In this document: positions 1-12,894 of the stretch, piece after piece
Layout: each line of letters starts with the position of its first letter
Position numbering within the stretch: position 1 is the stretch's first letter
From: Warburgia ugandensis
Lineage: Eukaryota > Streptophyta > Magnoliopsida > Canellales > Canellaceae
Length of the DNA: 64,000 nt
Reading direction: 5' to 3'
Assembly: GCA_035236585.1 (NCBI GenBank)
Contig: CP141137.1
Span: 49,622,057-49,686,056 of the forward strand
Translations under genes and position numbers: made by a program
Notes under the pieces: model-generated
Told to the model about the DNA's origin: nothing
The model's input: only the letters and a program-made list of their open reading frames with translations
Databases searched by the model: none

Positions 1-845
1 CACGTAAATGTACTGTAGCAGGAAAGGAAATGTGTTCGATAACGTTGGCTAGCGGAACTATTAGTGCGACTAGTTATTATGAGGAAACAGATGTTCCCTC
101 TATAGATTCCCACCAGAGACGAAAAAAAGTTTCCTCTCTTTTTTATGGGTATTGTGGCTAAGGCATCCGCCGGTTAAATTTTTTTTTTTTAAAATTGAAG
201 CGGCCTAGGCACCACCTACAGCGACCCCTCAAACGTTCTCTAGAGGCAACCCAGTCTTTACATTTCCTGTCGTATAGGTACCGTGGCCGGGTAACTGCGG
301 CGGTCACCTCAATCTCCAGGCTCTTCTCTGCTGGTAAAGTGGATTTGTAGCGGCGAAATAACGCTAAACACAATCCAGTTTTAATGGGAAAATAAGCTAT
401 TACCAGCTCTTTTGTTTCGCCGTCATTTATGACGCTACAGATAACAGGCCTCTAACCTTATAGCTTGTCTATAGCGGGAATGTTGTGCCCCCCAATAGAG
501 GCTATAGTGTAAAAAGAACTTCAGTCAAAGAGACATGAAGATATATTATCATAGCCCATTTTCACTCACTGTGGAAGTTAATGCAAAGCAATAATCCCTT
601 GCCAAATGAACAAATCTCCAGGGCTCTTTCCTAAAAAAACCAAAACCCACAAAAATACTCTTACATTCACAAAGTAGACCAAATAACAAATAGCCTAAAC
701 CAAATCAATAGATATGATAAGAAAGCAGAAATATAAGCAGGCCGCAATAAAAAACTACTTCTGAAGTAAAAAGGCCTAAGATATGAGCAAGAGAAAGTAG
801 AAACCTCATGAAACAAGATATAACTTCTTCTCCAGGTTCACATAT
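1..845. other. Gene-free stretch, possibly the 3' end of a CACTA-like element
   Basis: No protein motif is recognisable here. From about 150 to 512 the sequence is GC-richer than its surroundings and carries short scattered motifs of the type GCGGCGAAATAACGC, TTTCGCCGTCATTTATGACG and CTATAGCGGG. These look like the short subterminal motifs of CACTA elements. The stretch ends with GGCTATAGTG near 501-510, which could be a CACTA 3' terminus; the other end would lie outside the window. From 515 to 845 there is only AT-rich DNA. The element assignment is inference. Confidence 0.2.
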
Positions 846-1021
846 TCATGCACGTTTAGAACAAGGAAGTAAACTGTTATGTAAAGTTTTATACAACAGA
901 TTGAGCAATATCCAAAAACTGGGATAGAAATTAACAAATCCGAAGCACAGGAAACCATATATAATGACATTCTGCCCTGGTGCTACTCGGTTTAGATGAA
1001 ACAGTATTAGTCGTTGCAAAT

Positions 1022-1045
1022 GAGAGAGAGAGAGAGAGAGAGAGA
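1022..1045. repeat. (GA)12 microsatellite
   Basis: Uninterrupted GA dinucleotides. This is the shortest of the GA/CT tracts in the window. Confidence 0.95.
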
Positions 1046-3228
1046 TTAGATTCATACACCTGGCTCTAGAATTCTAAACATCCCAAAGACTGAGCCAATC
1101 ATGTCAATCACCTAAAATAACCATTTTTTCACTTAGCACCCACAATGTAAAACATACCATAAAATGCTCAGTCAATTCTAAACCTCATCCAGGACAAAAT
1201 ACAAATATCAACTTCCCCAAGCTCCTCATATGGAAAAAACACCCAAAACAACCGAATCAATAATTAAAATACAACTTGCACACCTTCAGATAAAATCAAA
1301 TAGTGCTAAGAACTCTCAAAATAGTTTCCCTTCCATGGTTCAAAGTGCTGGCCGAAATTCAACAGGAAAGGATTTCCTTAGTTTGAGTCATCCTGTCCCA
1401 TCATTTCTTATTCTGCTACAACCAGTAACTGACATGGGAAATGAGGTTAGCAGTTGCCATGAGTAACTGGCCACCACGAGAAACAGAGTGGAAGTGGCTG
1501 GAGAAACATTGTGAGAGAAATTGAGGATAAGTACGTGTGAAAGACAAGTAGGTGGATCTGGTAAGACACAGAAGCAGGTGTTCTTTGCAATGACAGGCAA
1601 GAAGTCTCTAGTTCTTTCCCCATACTTGCCACTTGTCCATATTCCCTAATTCTTCCAAAATTTGTTACAATGCTGCTGACACATAAGTTGCTTTTCCATA
1701 TTGTGACAACCCTAGTGAAAATGGATCAAATAAACACATAAAACAGAAAACAGAAAAACAAAAAGCTTGTACAATGCAAAACAGATTCCAAGTGAAACAA
1801 AATTAGCTAAAAGAAGAAAAACCAAGACAGCAAGAAACATGTCTCGAATCAATCCAAAAGATTTTTCAAACAGTTTGCATGAACAAGTAGAAGGAAGTGT
1901 TACCAAGAAAATTACAGCAGGTTCTGAAGGAAATGCCTAAAGATGTAACCCATTGTAGAGCATTCTCTCCATAGGAGTTCACACTAGTAATTCACATTTA
2001 CTTAGAAAGGTTTAACATCGTTGCACTCTCAAGTTTTAACTACAAGTTTAGTTAACATGTCTTAGTGACTGACAATGGGATTGAAATATCAATAGGTTCA
2101 TACTGCTGAAGTTAATAAAAGCAGATAACAAGCAAGGACTAACAAGATTGATTGTAAGTTCATAGGAAATCCATCACAAAAACATAAATCTACTGATATA
2201 ATTGTCAAAGATGTGTTAAGCGGCAAAAATGTACCACATAAACTTCCAACAATCTGGTTGACGGTTCCTCCAAATGCAATACAAGTTAAAGGACGATAAA
2301 GACCCATAGAAACCCGACAAAATAGAAGCTCCAAAGCAAACTCATCTCACAGTCCATGCTCTAATTCACAGTTCATAAGAAATTGAAAAGGTAAAAGTCA
2401 AACAACATATCTGACCAGCTCAGCTGCACCCTGTTTAAGGTCGTAGATGGAGAGTTCAAATTGAACCATAATGAGTACCAAGCAGCTGATTCTTTGTCTT
2501 CTAAGTCAGTCGACTGTGAGAACTGACTGCACAAGCATACAAACTTATCAGTCTATGAGTCACCTTCTCTTTGTTACCCATGACTGATTATAGTTTCTCA
2601 ATGGTACAAGCCAAAATAGTGTAAACTTTTCACAGATTGACTACTTGAAAAGAGAATGAGCAATTTAAGGCAAAGTAAAATGTGCATCTCTACATCCTTC
2701 ATTATTTAACATGTTATCTATGAAAAACAGACAGCAGTGAGGAAAAGTTGGAACCAGTCATGAGCTCATGAAGTAGCTCTATGGATACTCCCAGATCCGA
2801 GCTATAGACTAAAGGCTACAAAAATTCACTAAAAATGACATATGAAAACATCTATTGCTCTACAAAGAAATGCTAACTCCCTGCTGTACTTCACCAAAGC
2901 CCAAACATCGGCACAGCATTTTCTGTACGTAGCCCTTGAATTAAATCAGCCAAGCAGCATTCATCCGTCTACCCAAGATGCTGTAGCAGAATACTGATAC
3001 GATCTTCTCTTCCAGTCCTCCAATTGCAATTAGCAATCTCTAAAACCCAATTCTCTTAATCATCTTCTTCTACTTGAAGTTCGGGAAGGTAGTGAAATAA
3101 GTCTAAGGAAATGAGGAGAGGTACTTCTTTCGTCGGTTTTCTTTTTGATGGTTGGGATTTAAAATAGAGAAAGGAAAGAAGAGGAACACAGTGCAGAAAA
3201 AATTAAAAAAAAGGGTAAAGAGCACCTC

Positions 3229-3232
<4 letters not shown>
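1046..3232. other. Unassigned region, no recognisable gene
   Basis: No domain, repeat terminus or RNA gene is recognised. The composition is less AT-rich than the repeat deserts elsewhere. It may be intron or downstream sequence of the minus-strand transcript suggested near 4.4-4.6 kb. The short open frames at 1388-1632 and 2098-2334 on the minus strand match no family I know and show no coding signature. Confidence 0.3.

Positions 3233-3297
<65 letters not shown>
3233..3297. repeat. (GA)n microsatellite, 65 bp
   Basis: Perfect GA repeat. Frames crossing it would encode only alternating Arg-Glu or Leu-Ser and are not genes. Confidence 0.97.
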
Positions 3298-3298
<1 letters not shown>

Positions 3299-4356
3299 AT
3301 TATCCAGCACATAGAGATATCGGAAATTAAAAATCAGGTAAAGGGTCAATTAAGTAGAGAAACATAAGAGAGATTTATAATTTTATTTTATTTTTTAATG
3401 GTCATATGTAGGCTAACGAGGACGTCAGCCACATAGGAAACGTGACTGCCACATCATTGTCTAGTCAACATCCACTAAACATGCATGTAAGAAGTCACAT
3501 GACGGTGTTAAGACTCGTTAAATAGAGTGGTCTATAAAAATAATTTGAAATTTTCGTTATAAACACTAACAGGTGATACATATAGAATTTTTATGTAAAA
3601 TTCCCTTAAAGAAATAAAGAGCAGCTATAATTTTAGCTGTTTTACAAAGATGCAAGGAATAAGTGACAGCTGATTGGCCAAAACAAGTTAAAAAAGGAAA
3701 AAGTTAAAGAAAATAGCAGTTAAAAGCTTTTTCTGACCAATCAAAAGGCACCTGTTCTTGACACCTGCAACTCTTTGCTGAAATTACACCACCCAAAAAT
3801 AAGATATAGTGACCCTACTTAAAAATTAGAAAGGACTAATTAGGTAGAAAGCATGAGTTTCTACTAAAATTGAAGAACTTGGAAGTATAAAAACCTAATG
3901 TTTACCAAGGACCAAAAACAAAGAAAATGCACAACAAGAACAGAGAGAAAAAAAAACCTCAAATAATATGGAGTTGAGACATATAGATGCATTATAAGTA
4001 ATCTATACGAGAAAGTCAAGGATTCAAGAGACCTGTAGAGCAAAGTAATCTACGAGATCCTACCTGGGCGAATAAGTACAAAAGAGAAGCAAAAAGAATT
4101 CTACGCTGAAGGGAACAGTTCAAACCCTAGCTCATCCAAGTTTTTGGAAAACGAATAAACACAAGAACAAGCAAAATCTCCTCCGGACAACAGATAAGAA
4201 GCAATACAATACAATCTGCATTGAGCGGGACATTTCGAAACGCTAGCTCATACAAGCCTTCATAGACGAAAACTGAAGATCCAACAGAATCTCCCCTAGA
4301 GAACAGAGATCAACAGAAATAGCCAGAAGTCAGAGAGAGAAGAGGAAAAACCTTAC

Positions 4357-4640
4357 ACACGAAGAGTAGCCGGAAAATCAGTTGATGCTTTACTTCTCCG
4401 GCCAATCTGCAACATCCAAGCTTCAATTTGATCAATTTCTTTAGCGTCAGAGAAGGGAAAGCAGAATGCAAGAGAGGTGTTGATAGAGACAGAACGCGTT
4501 AGAGAGAGATTGCGACAGGGACTTTACATAGTACGGAGAAAAGAGTGAGAAATTGTTTTGATCGGGAGGGTAGAGAGAGATTAAAACTGTTCTCGGTTAG
4601 GGTTTCCATCCACAGCAGACACAGAAGAAAGAGGAAATCA
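4357..4640 (-). other. Possible first exon / 5' leader of a minus-strand transcript
   Basis: Read on the minus strand, this stretch is CT-rich with many TCTCTC runs and an 'AACCCTAA' motif, as plant 5' leaders often are. It contains a short frame beginning ATGTTGCAGATTGGCC and ends at a strong donor-like site, GTGT|GTAAGG, with the intron starting at 4356. If real, the rest of the transcript would run towards position 1. No downstream exon with a recognisable protein was found between 850 and 4350, so it could equally be a non-coding RNA or chance. Two imperfect ~115-bp direct repeats sharing GCTAGCTCAT lie just downstream on this strand (about 4110-4320). Confidence 0.22.
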
Positions 4641-4858
4641 CGAGGAAAAGATTGTTTCTAAAATTTCTCTCTTTTACCCAAACTACCCTTAAATTAAATC
4701 AAAATTTGCTATTCTTACCATATCATTGCACTAATTTAATGTTGATATTGACTACCTTGAGCTGAAAGTTATGATTTGTTCTATCGAAGATTTTGGTAGA
4801 AGGGGGTGTGGTTATCAAAGTGAAGGGCGTGTAATTATCAATTTAAAACTCCTGATGG

Positions 4859-5058
4859 AACAGGCGATAGCAAGGAACCTTGGTGCAACGTCATGTGATG
4901 ATTTTGAGGTCACAGATTTAAAGTGTGAAAACAGTCTCTTACAAAAATATAAGGTAAAGCTGAATACTATAGGCCCTTATGGTCCACCCCTTCTCTAGAC
5001 CCCGCATAGGTGAGAGTTTCGTGTGCCTGACCTACCTTTTGCGTAACAGGCAATAGCA
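4859..5058 (+). mobile_element. Old Au SINE copy with imperfect target duplication
   Basis: The body (4873-5044) matches the Au SINE at 35.8 kb but is more diverged. It has a tRNA-like head (CCTTGGTGCAACG, then GAGGTCACAGATT at the B box), the conserved middle (TCTTACAAAAATATAAGGTA) and the tail (GACCCCGCATAGGTGAG). Fourteen-base flanks AACAGGCGATAGCA (4859-4872) and AACAGGCAATAGCA (5045-5058) differ at one base and look like the target site duplication. Au SINEs are non-autonomous Pol III retroposons that depend on a LINE. The divergence suggests an older insertion than the copy at 35.8 kb. Confidence 0.85.
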
Positions 5059-6351
5059 GCGATTTTACTTCCCAGCAAGTTTAAGTGGAGCGGAAATTTA
5101 AACTACTCTCCCTCTAAATATACATACTTCATTATAGTGACAGAATGGTAGGGAGACTTTGAAGGCACATTGGGGGATAAAACAATGCTAAATTAAGCAC
5201 AATATAGGTATAGTTTAGCAATGACATTTTATGAAACCCACGTATGAATGATCAACTCATTCATCTTGTTAATATATATCTATATTTATTATAGGTAAAC
5301 ATTTATTTTAGATGATCTAGTATCTAATTAAGAAGCATAGAAATCATTGAGCTTAAAAATAAATAGTTTTAGAACTCCATAAAATGTGCACATTTTATAA
5401 CAGCTAGAATCATCTAAATTACATGCTTTTTTTATTTGTAAGACATCTAAATCTAGAGCAACAAGGTGAATAAATCGAATCACATATGAGCGAGAACCAT
5501 AAAATGACCGCTAGATTGCACTCCACAATCCCGTCAATTTGGCATTCCTCTAAAACGATCTATTGATGCAAACAATCCAATTGCTCAGTTAGCCTCGTCA
5601 TGGGCAATAGTAGTGCTGTCTCGCCGAAAACTCAGTTATTATAACTTTTGGATAAAGATCCCAATCATTCATTCCTCTAAGCCTAGGATTAGATGGGTCT
5701 GCCACCAAAATCTCATCAGTTGAATGGAGCTGGGTTTCGCACCTGAACGAGTGGCAGCTATTTTACTGGTCTTTTATTTTCCTTGTCTGAATGATCACTT
5801 TATTATTCATGTTAGTAGACTATAGGTGGTGATTCAAGTCCTTCAACTGCTGAGCCCCTTTAGACAGGCTGTGCTCCTAGAATCCGCTTCATTTGATGAT
5901 CCTGGCCTTCATTGCTGCAGATGGCTGGTCTCAAAATGCTAAAAGATGCCAAATGGGGCACTTCAGTAATAAGAGGGGTAAGGAGGCCCAACAAAACAAT
6001 AGCTTGTATTTTCAAAAGCTGGGTATGCAGCATAAGCTTGTGTTTGTAATAAATGCGCTAATCAGGTCGGCGGACGGCCAAACATCATTTGCAAACTCAT
6101 CGTTCTACGACCATAACATGAGCTTTGGCCTGTTCCTTTACGATCATCTTTCAATTGGGTACTCAGTCAATTCCAATTTGTGGGCTATGCCTGACCGTAG
6201 AAAAGTAATACGGCCCATGCCAAATGCCTAAGGTGACTAATTAATTACATCGAGTTACACAGTGAGCTCTGAAAGTAGTTGAAAATGGTGAAAAGGATCT
6301 GTAAAATTAACAAGGATTTTTCCAATTGTCTAACACCATGATCAATTGGAT
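5059..6351. other. Gene-free stretch
   Basis: No recognisable feature. The 112-codon frame at 5893-6231 (plus) has no known domain, no clear promoter context and an unremarkable composition, and is probably a chance frame. Confidence 0.3.
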
Positions 6352-6530
6352 GGTGAAAAAATCATCATCATCATCATCAAGATCTTATTCCAATTAGGGG
6401 TCGGCCACATGAATCGTATTCCACCATTCATCTATATTAAGTGCCATAGCTTCATTTAGTCTTAAAGTTTTTAAATTTTTTCTCACCACTTCTATCCACG
6501 TTCTTTTGGGATGGGACTCAACACTATTGA
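6352..6530 (-). mobile_element. RTE-type LINE, 3' end fragment
   Basis: On the minus strand the sequence reads RTWIEVVRKNLKTL ... EAMALNIDEW ... IHVADP followed by a stop. This is the conserved C-terminal end of the plant RTE polyprotein. It is followed by a (GATGAT)n-like tail, seen on the plus strand as ATCATCATCATCATCATC at 6361-6378. RTE elements end in such short tandem repeats instead of poly(A). Only the last ~180 bp are present, which fits the 5' truncation typical of LINE insertions. Confidence 0.8.
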
Positions 6531-8690
6531 AATAAAGCAACCTAAGAAAAAAGGATGACTACTGCTAGAATCTCTTTGAACGGCTGTTGGGTTTGCATTC
6601 TGTGCTTCAAACATAAACGCATGTCAATTGTTTCTCTTTACTCTCAAGAATATCTACCATTCAACAAACAAATGATATGTCACTTTATCAGATCGAGAGG
6701 ATGCTCATTCGCAGAAGGCCAAAGTCATGTGGGTTTCATGAAAGTCTATAAAAATAAGTCTCAGTTAGATGCAACTGTCCAGTATATTTTGATCTCAAGA
6801 TTTGATTGTTGATTAATCTACGATAATTGTCCTTTTTCTTGTTTCTTCTTCTTCTTTTTTTCCCTCTTTACCGAATGGTCTTACAGTTGGTAATTGTTAA
6901 CCTTGACGAACTCAAGTGGAGTACTCATATGATGTATACGCTCTCACTTCTCAAACAATAGATGTTTGTAGTACACTTATTCATCCACTAATCCACTAAG
7001 TTATCCCTTTCAAGGTTATGTTATCCATTAAGTTATTAAATTCTCGCTCCACCAATCCCTTTTAATTGTGTCTAAGTTATAAACTATAGACCATAAACCC
7101 AATACAACTTAGTGGAGGAGGAAAAGGTACCATTAGCATAGTGATGGAAACCAACTTGTTCAGTTTGCAGACGTGAAAATCAAAATGGAAATTGCTACAT
7201 CACGAGGAAGTTAAAAGAGCTAGGAATCAAAGGTGGGCAGCCATCCCATTATGTGTTGTGACGCGTCTGTGTGAGTGGGTGGGTGAGTGTATGAGTGTAG
7301 AAATGACTGTAACCAAAAAGATAAAAAGGTGGTTTGACGAGTGCCCCATAGGCGTAATTCCGCTTGGATCGATGCAAGTACTTACAGATAACACGATCAA
7401 AACTCATTTGCATCACTAAGAGAACCCAGCTCCCTTCTTTTCTTTGTTTATTTCTTCCCTCCACTTAAGTGAATTCCGCCCACAACTTTATAGGGCTGAC
7501 CCATAAGTCTACTCAACAATTGAGTGGTTTGACTTCGAGTAACAGGATAAGTTTGAAACCGGGGATGTAACTTAGCAGGGGCGTAAGTGTATGTACAATA
7601 TTCTCCTTTTCATTTTGCTCAAAAGTTAGGCAAACATGAGCAAATAGAAGACACTCTACGTGAGGGTGAGGAGCTAGAAAGAAGTGGAGATGTTTCTATC
7701 TTTCCTTCTCTCTGGCGATTCGCTACTGTATTTTTCGCTCACTGTATCTCTTCGTTGGATCTCTTTGCTCGAACTCCCTAGTGTGGGTGTCACTGAAACA
7801 AGACACTGAAACGAAGAGAAATTGGTAGGTTATTCAGTCGTATAAATGTCATAACTTTTCCTAGTTCTCGCATTCCATACTGACAACTCAATTACCTAAT
7901 AACCATATGATCTAGAGAACAAAGAATTATATATCAGCTTCACTGTAACCCCATTGTCAAAGTTTCACTTTGACTAAGTTCCAGGACTCCAACTATTAAA
8001 TGAAAATTGCCATCCCTGAGAGAGTGGAGGATTAAGTTATTGTCAAGCTTTTTTTATGTTACTCTTTTTGCGGTTAACATTGTTTATGATTTACTTTTGG
8101 TTCCTTATCTATATACTGAGGGGATAGACGAAACACTTCACGAATGGTAGAAAACATCTAGATAAGCCACTGAATGCAAAATGCAAAATGGAGTATGGTG
8201 TAGCAGGCCACCAAAAATGTTGGCAGTTATTTTCATTGAAAAGCAGCACTCTCAATCCAGGTGGACTTCTCTGACACTAAGTTATTTAGCCATATTATTA
8301 ACAAATTAGGTAAGGTTCATCGCTCAAATTTTAGAAGTGAAATATATTCACCTATAAAAACAGAACCAAGCTAAAACAATCAGAAATCAAGGTGAATTGG
8401 AAAGAAATCAATTTGCACTACTGTAAGATAATGAATCAAACTCGCAAACTTACCGAGTCTAAGAAAAATGGTATGAAAATTTGAGAGGCAACAAGGGAGG
8501 TGCAAACCAACGGCTCATCCCTCGTGCATTCAATAAGGCTACTCAGGAGTTTCATACTATTGCTTACTGATAGACAAGGACTGGAAATAATTGGTTCTGG
8601 AATTTAAGTTACAGGAGGCTTTTTCCTCCTAATGAGACCCAAAAACGACAGCTGCTCCGTCTGTCTTCTTTTCACCTGGGCTAAAACAAT
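6531..8690. other. Gene-free stretch
   Basis: No gene, RNA or repeat terminus is recognised. The short frames at 6555-6812, 7192-7464 and 7587-7781 show no known motifs. Confidence 0.3.
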
Positions 8691-8693
8691 AAT

Positions 8694-8966
8694 GACCGGA
8701 TCATTTGGATGCTCAAATTTGATGGTTTATACTCTGTCTCCTCATATGCTTACAGACAAGGGAATAGAGACCTCACCCAACCCATCTACAACGTTAGGAA
8801 AGTTCCTGCTGGCAATATGAAGATTCAGTCCTTTGCTTGCTTGATAGCTCAAGAGAAGCACGCCGCAATTGACAATTTATTCAAAAGAGGCTTTATGCTG
8901 GTTAATGGCTGCCCACATTGCCTTGCGGAGGCGAAAACAGCCGCTCATCTTTTCCGAAACTGAACT
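8694..8966 (+). pseudogene. LINE (L1-type) zinc-binding reverse transcriptase domain fragment
   Basis: The frame from 8694 reads DRIIWMLKFDGLYSVSSYAY, then VPAGNMKIQSFACL, then CPHC ... HLF. This is the order of the zf-RVT domain that follows the reverse transcriptase in many plant L1-type LINE proteins: D-x-x-W, S/F-V-x-S-A-Y, K-V-P-x-K-x-x-x-F, then C-P-x-C and H-L-F. About 90 codons are open and end in a stop near 8963. No reverse transcriptase core precedes it, so this is a detached remnant. It could also come from a host gene that borrowed the domain, but the LINE-rich context favours decay. Confidence 0.65.
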
Positions 8967-9324
8967 TTTTCAAGAGAGATGAGAAGTCACACTTGGCTGG
9001 TTCAGTATCCATTGGGCAATGCGGAACTCTATTTTGAACCTCTTTCTAAGGTGGAGAATTGAATAGAACTTAAGAAAATGGCAGACTCTATGAAGGGACC
9101 CTAATGCAGAAGAAATGCAAACAATAGCAGAATCGTATAATGCACTCATCAAAATTGGAGAAAAACCAAGAACGCAAGAATAAAGGAATATCTAAATAAT
9201 AAATATTTATGCACAATTACAGCATGTAAGACAACAAGGATGAAGATTGCACAATTGAGATATCAAAATGCAATTATCAAAAATACAGAAAAAAAGAAGG
9301 CATATTAGTAGTCATCATAGAGAA

Positions 9325-9545
9325 TTCTTTTTTTTTTCTGAGAAGTCAAATTTCACTAAAAAGTGATCGAGAAGATCACAGACAATACAATAAAACCACC
9401 TGTCCAGGTGCCATGAATCACAAGGCAATCAACGTAGAGCCAGATAAAGGTCCAATAGATGTAACTGGCTGCCAGGGGAGAAAGCCATGAATCCAAAACA
9501 ACCCGAAAACAGAGGTCATGGCCATATGACATAAAGGAAAAGAAA
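9325..9545 (-). mobile_element. LINE 3' end with poly(A)
   Basis: On the minus strand a ~200-bp non-coding segment ends in a run of A (plus strand: ten or more T from about 9328). It shares blocks with 39,600-39,690, notably GTCCAATAGATGTAACTGG here against GTCCAATGGATGTAATTGG there, so it is a dispersed repeat. A poly(A)-tailed dispersed segment beside L1 coding remnants is best read as an L1 3' untranslated end. Its relation to the plus-strand RT fragment at 9.9-11.1 kb is unclear because the orientation is opposite. Confidence 0.5.
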
Positions 9546-9839
9546 CGTCAAAGTGTTGAAAATCTAAATAAGATTATGTGCCACCTAAGCTGTAACAAAA
9601 ATCTGTTATTTAGATAACCATTCCTTGCTTGGTTGCAAACCACTTTGTCATTCGCTTCTCTTAGATAAAGATTGTTGTATCTCATCTACAATTTGCACAA
9701 ACCTACAAACAGTTTAGGTTAGATTTTTAATCCATTTGAGAACCACCATTGAATCTCCTTCAACAATGAGGAAAATTGCAGAAATTTTTCTGCTAATAAA
9801 ATGACCATCTTAAAGAGTTCTTTATCAAAGGATAAGAGG

Positions 9840-11160
9840 AAATGTGTGAAAATTTTATGATTTTGGAGCTTATATCACAAAGAAGGTAACGAAGGAGGAA
9901 GGGGATAGCCTTATTGCAAAAACTGGAAAGTGATAAAGGCACACTTCTCTATGAATCCAAACAAATCTCCTGGTCTTGATAGGTTTGTAGAGTGCATGGC
10001 CACTCGTTGGAAACAGTATTTGTAATATTTTAAAGAAGAAATTAGATCAAGGCACATCTAAAAAAATAAACAAAAACTTTGTAATCCTGGGTCCAAGTGA
10101 ACTGGATGCCATGATTTGGACCAATTAGTCTCTGCAATGACACAAATAGAAATCTTCCTACATTATGGCTAATAGGCTCAAATGCATCCTACCAAACATC
10201 ATAATTAGGAATCATGTTGCCTTTATTCCAGGTGGAAAGATCTAGGAAAACATAGTTTTAGCACATGATATCCTTACAATATCTTGAAAGAGAAAAAAGG
10301 GTGAAATTGTAATATATAACTTGACCAGGAGAAAGCGTACAATAAAATTGATTGAAAATTTATTAAATAAATGATAGAAAATTTTAATTTTCTAAATTAC
10401 CTAGTGATGAAATATCTAACAATAGCAAGAATGTCAATTTTACTAAATGGAAAACCTATTAAATGGTTCTTATCTAATAAAAGAAAAGGCAAGAAGATCT
10501 ACTATCTTGGTTGATTTAGGTAAACCATGGTTAACGTTTGTCATTAGCTATAAAATGGGCAATGACTAATAAGGAAATAAAGGCATCAAAACTTTTCTGA
10601 ATTATCACGAGACCACTCAACTTTTCTTTGTAGAAGATAATTTACTATTCATATTAACATAAGTAAATACTTGTCTTGCAATAGAAGTAGTGATTGATTA
10701 GTTCAAAAGGGAATTTAAGTTGGCCATAAATAATAGAAAATCATTAATCATCTTTGCATCAAATATACATCACCAATCTCAAGTGATCCTTAAGAATGCA
10801 TTGTAAGCTAAAAGTTCAATGCTTAATGAAGATATCTGAGAACACCAATCATAAACTCTCTAAATCAAACAAAACCACTTTAAGATACATTATAGAGATA
10901 ATCCAGAAAAGATTGTTGGGATCAAAATTAAAGCTTATACCATGAGTAGGGAAACACGGTTAGTCAAGGCAGTGATTGCTAGTATGCCAAATCATGCTAT
11001 GTTGTGCTATCCCCTGCCTATCTCTACATTAAATGAATGTGCAAGAAATTAGAGAAATTTGATACGTAAACATTCATATAGCAAAAAGGGATTACACCTT
11101 ATCATATGGGAACTTTTATGCAAACCAAAAACATGATAGATCACTAAAATGGGTGAAAAT
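9840..11160 (+). pseudogene. L1-type LINE reverse transcriptase, decayed
   Basis: Plus-strand frames, broken by many stops and frameshifts, show the L1 RT order. SMNPNKSPGLDRF near 9950 corresponds to the N-K-S-P-G-x-D block. 'PISLCND' follows near 10,120, then ANRLKCILPNIIIRNHVAFI and ENIVLAHDIL (10,165-10,275), a SILLNGKP block near 10,440, and TTQLFFVEDNLLFI near 10,610, where FADD has become FVED. VKAVIASMPNHAMLCYPLPI (10,955-11,015) belongs to the region after the RT core. The copy cannot encode a working protein: it has several stops, and the second Asp of the catalytic pair region is altered. Confidence 0.8.
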
Positions 11161-12865
11161 AGCCTTCTTAGCATTGAGTAAAGATTTTTATTTTTTAACT
11201 TCAATAATCATTGAATGGCTTAATAACATAGAATGCCATGCTAAGAAATAAAGAAACAATTAAAAGAGAAAAGGTTTGGATTAGTGGAAATGTGAAAAGG
11301 TTAACATATGGATGGATAATTGACCAAGTAATCAACCTATAATAAACATGATATATGAAACATACCTCACATAATTTAAATGAGAAAGTGGATACCCATT
11401 TGTAAAGCCTTTTAGGAGCATATGTTACAGAAGTGAAGGTGTGGGTTGGGTCATTGGAAAATATCATGATAATAAATATGAAAGGAATTATAGATTGAAG
11501 ACCAATGATCTAAGTACCTTTTGGGTATAAAATCTCAGTCGTGGATCAATCAACCCACAAGGAGTCACTAGTTGTAGTAATAAGGGCTACAAGTCTCTCA
11601 AACCTTTCACTAGTCTTTTGACAAGAGATCTATATCCACATCACTTAGTGGGAAAATATGCATCATTCACAGAGTTTGTGAATATAGCTTGTTAATTTCC
11701 ATTAATAGGGTATCATAAAGGTTGAATTACTTGGTGGCATATTACGCTATCCTAGGAACCATATGCATTTGCGTGATGCAAGATTTTAGGAGGAAGCCTG
11801 CATTATGCAAATATCAAAGTGGTCCAAGCAATGAACAATTAGAGAACTAAAGGGAAGTGAAATTAAGAAAATTCATAAACTAGAGGAAAGTGAAATTGGA
11901 ACGATGTAGAAGCTAGAGCAATGGGAATGGGAGTGTTTCAGAAGTAAAAATTCATGAAGATGTATGATGCAATGTGATATAGTTTAGTTGAGTTACAATG
12001 AAAGAAGGGTAAAATATGATATTGATTTTTAAAGTTCTATGTAGAAAAATGTGAAAATAACTAAACTCTAAAGTAAAACATTGAATGAAGATGAACTACG
12101 TAAATGGAAAGTTTAAACTAAAGTAATCAAACAAAAAGAAAACTAAAGTGCCTTAACTACATCATATTTACAAAAAGAGAAAATTGAAATCAAATAATTA
12201 AGCTACACAAAACAAATTAAGATAAATAAATAAAAAACTTTAGATAAGATTTAAAAAAAACTACCTTAAGGATTGCTCTAAATCCCTATCCTCAGAAGGA
12301 AGTTTCCTTTGAGCCCTTGCGGGCTCCAACATTCACATCTAGCAACAAAGTTAATCAACTCTTAGTTGAACTAATGAAAATTCTTGCATTAGTTTTCTAA
12401 GTTGTTCTCCTTTGAAGTAGTTCTTGTCAAAACCTTCATTTTCTAGTCTTAGGAATCAAACCTTCCCTTTGTTCAAGATGATGTGGGATTAAAATTAGTA
12501 GGTGTAGAAGGATGCATATGGAAATGGAAACTGGTTGGAAAGATGGATGGATGGATTATGTGGCACTAGCTAAGTGAATGGATTTAGTGATATGCTAGTC
12601 GTTGAAGGTACTTGTATGGATATGGAGGTATCAATGGAGCCTAGTCTATTGGATGTTTAGTTGCAAAACAATAAAGGTTTAGGTGTTATGCAAAGTACAA
12701 CAAATGTTAAGCTTATAGGTTATAATGGCCCTTGCTTATTTCATTGTTAGGAAGTCAAGGTAAGCTCTTGTCTAATTGATTATGGTCAAAAATTGGGTGA
12801 CGACACCATTTTTGACAAGGACAGAGACAAAAAAGAGGACATTATAAGTAATTGGGAAGGGGAGA
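11161..12865. other. Gene-free flank of the CACTA element
   Basis: No recognisable gene or terminus. The minus-strand frame at 11,201-11,467 and the other frames match nothing I know. The composition is AT-rich. The last bases before the transposon are GGGGAGATTA. Confidence 0.3.
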
Positions 12866-12868
12866 TTA
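12866..12868. repeat. CACTA target site duplication, left (TTA)
   Basis: TTA directly precedes CACTAATAC. The same TTA follows the other end at 19,327-19,329. CACTA elements make 3-bp duplications, so this matches the expected size. Confidence 0.75.
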
Positions 12869-12894
12869 CACTAATACAATGAGTGGTTTTTAGG

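Noticed and set aside
3103-3367. Frames of alternating Arg-Glu or Leu-Ser, also at 14,139-14,420, 22,884-23,135, 25,581-25,872, 27,833-28,073 and 55,302-55,774
   Set aside because: They are only translations of GA/CT microsatellites; no unique flanking domain supports a protein.
4771-4998. 75-codon plus-strand frame
   Set aside because: It overlaps the old Au SINE and is non-coding.
5893-6231. 112-codon plus-strand frame
   Set aside because: No recognisable domain or gene context; length is within chance for this composition.
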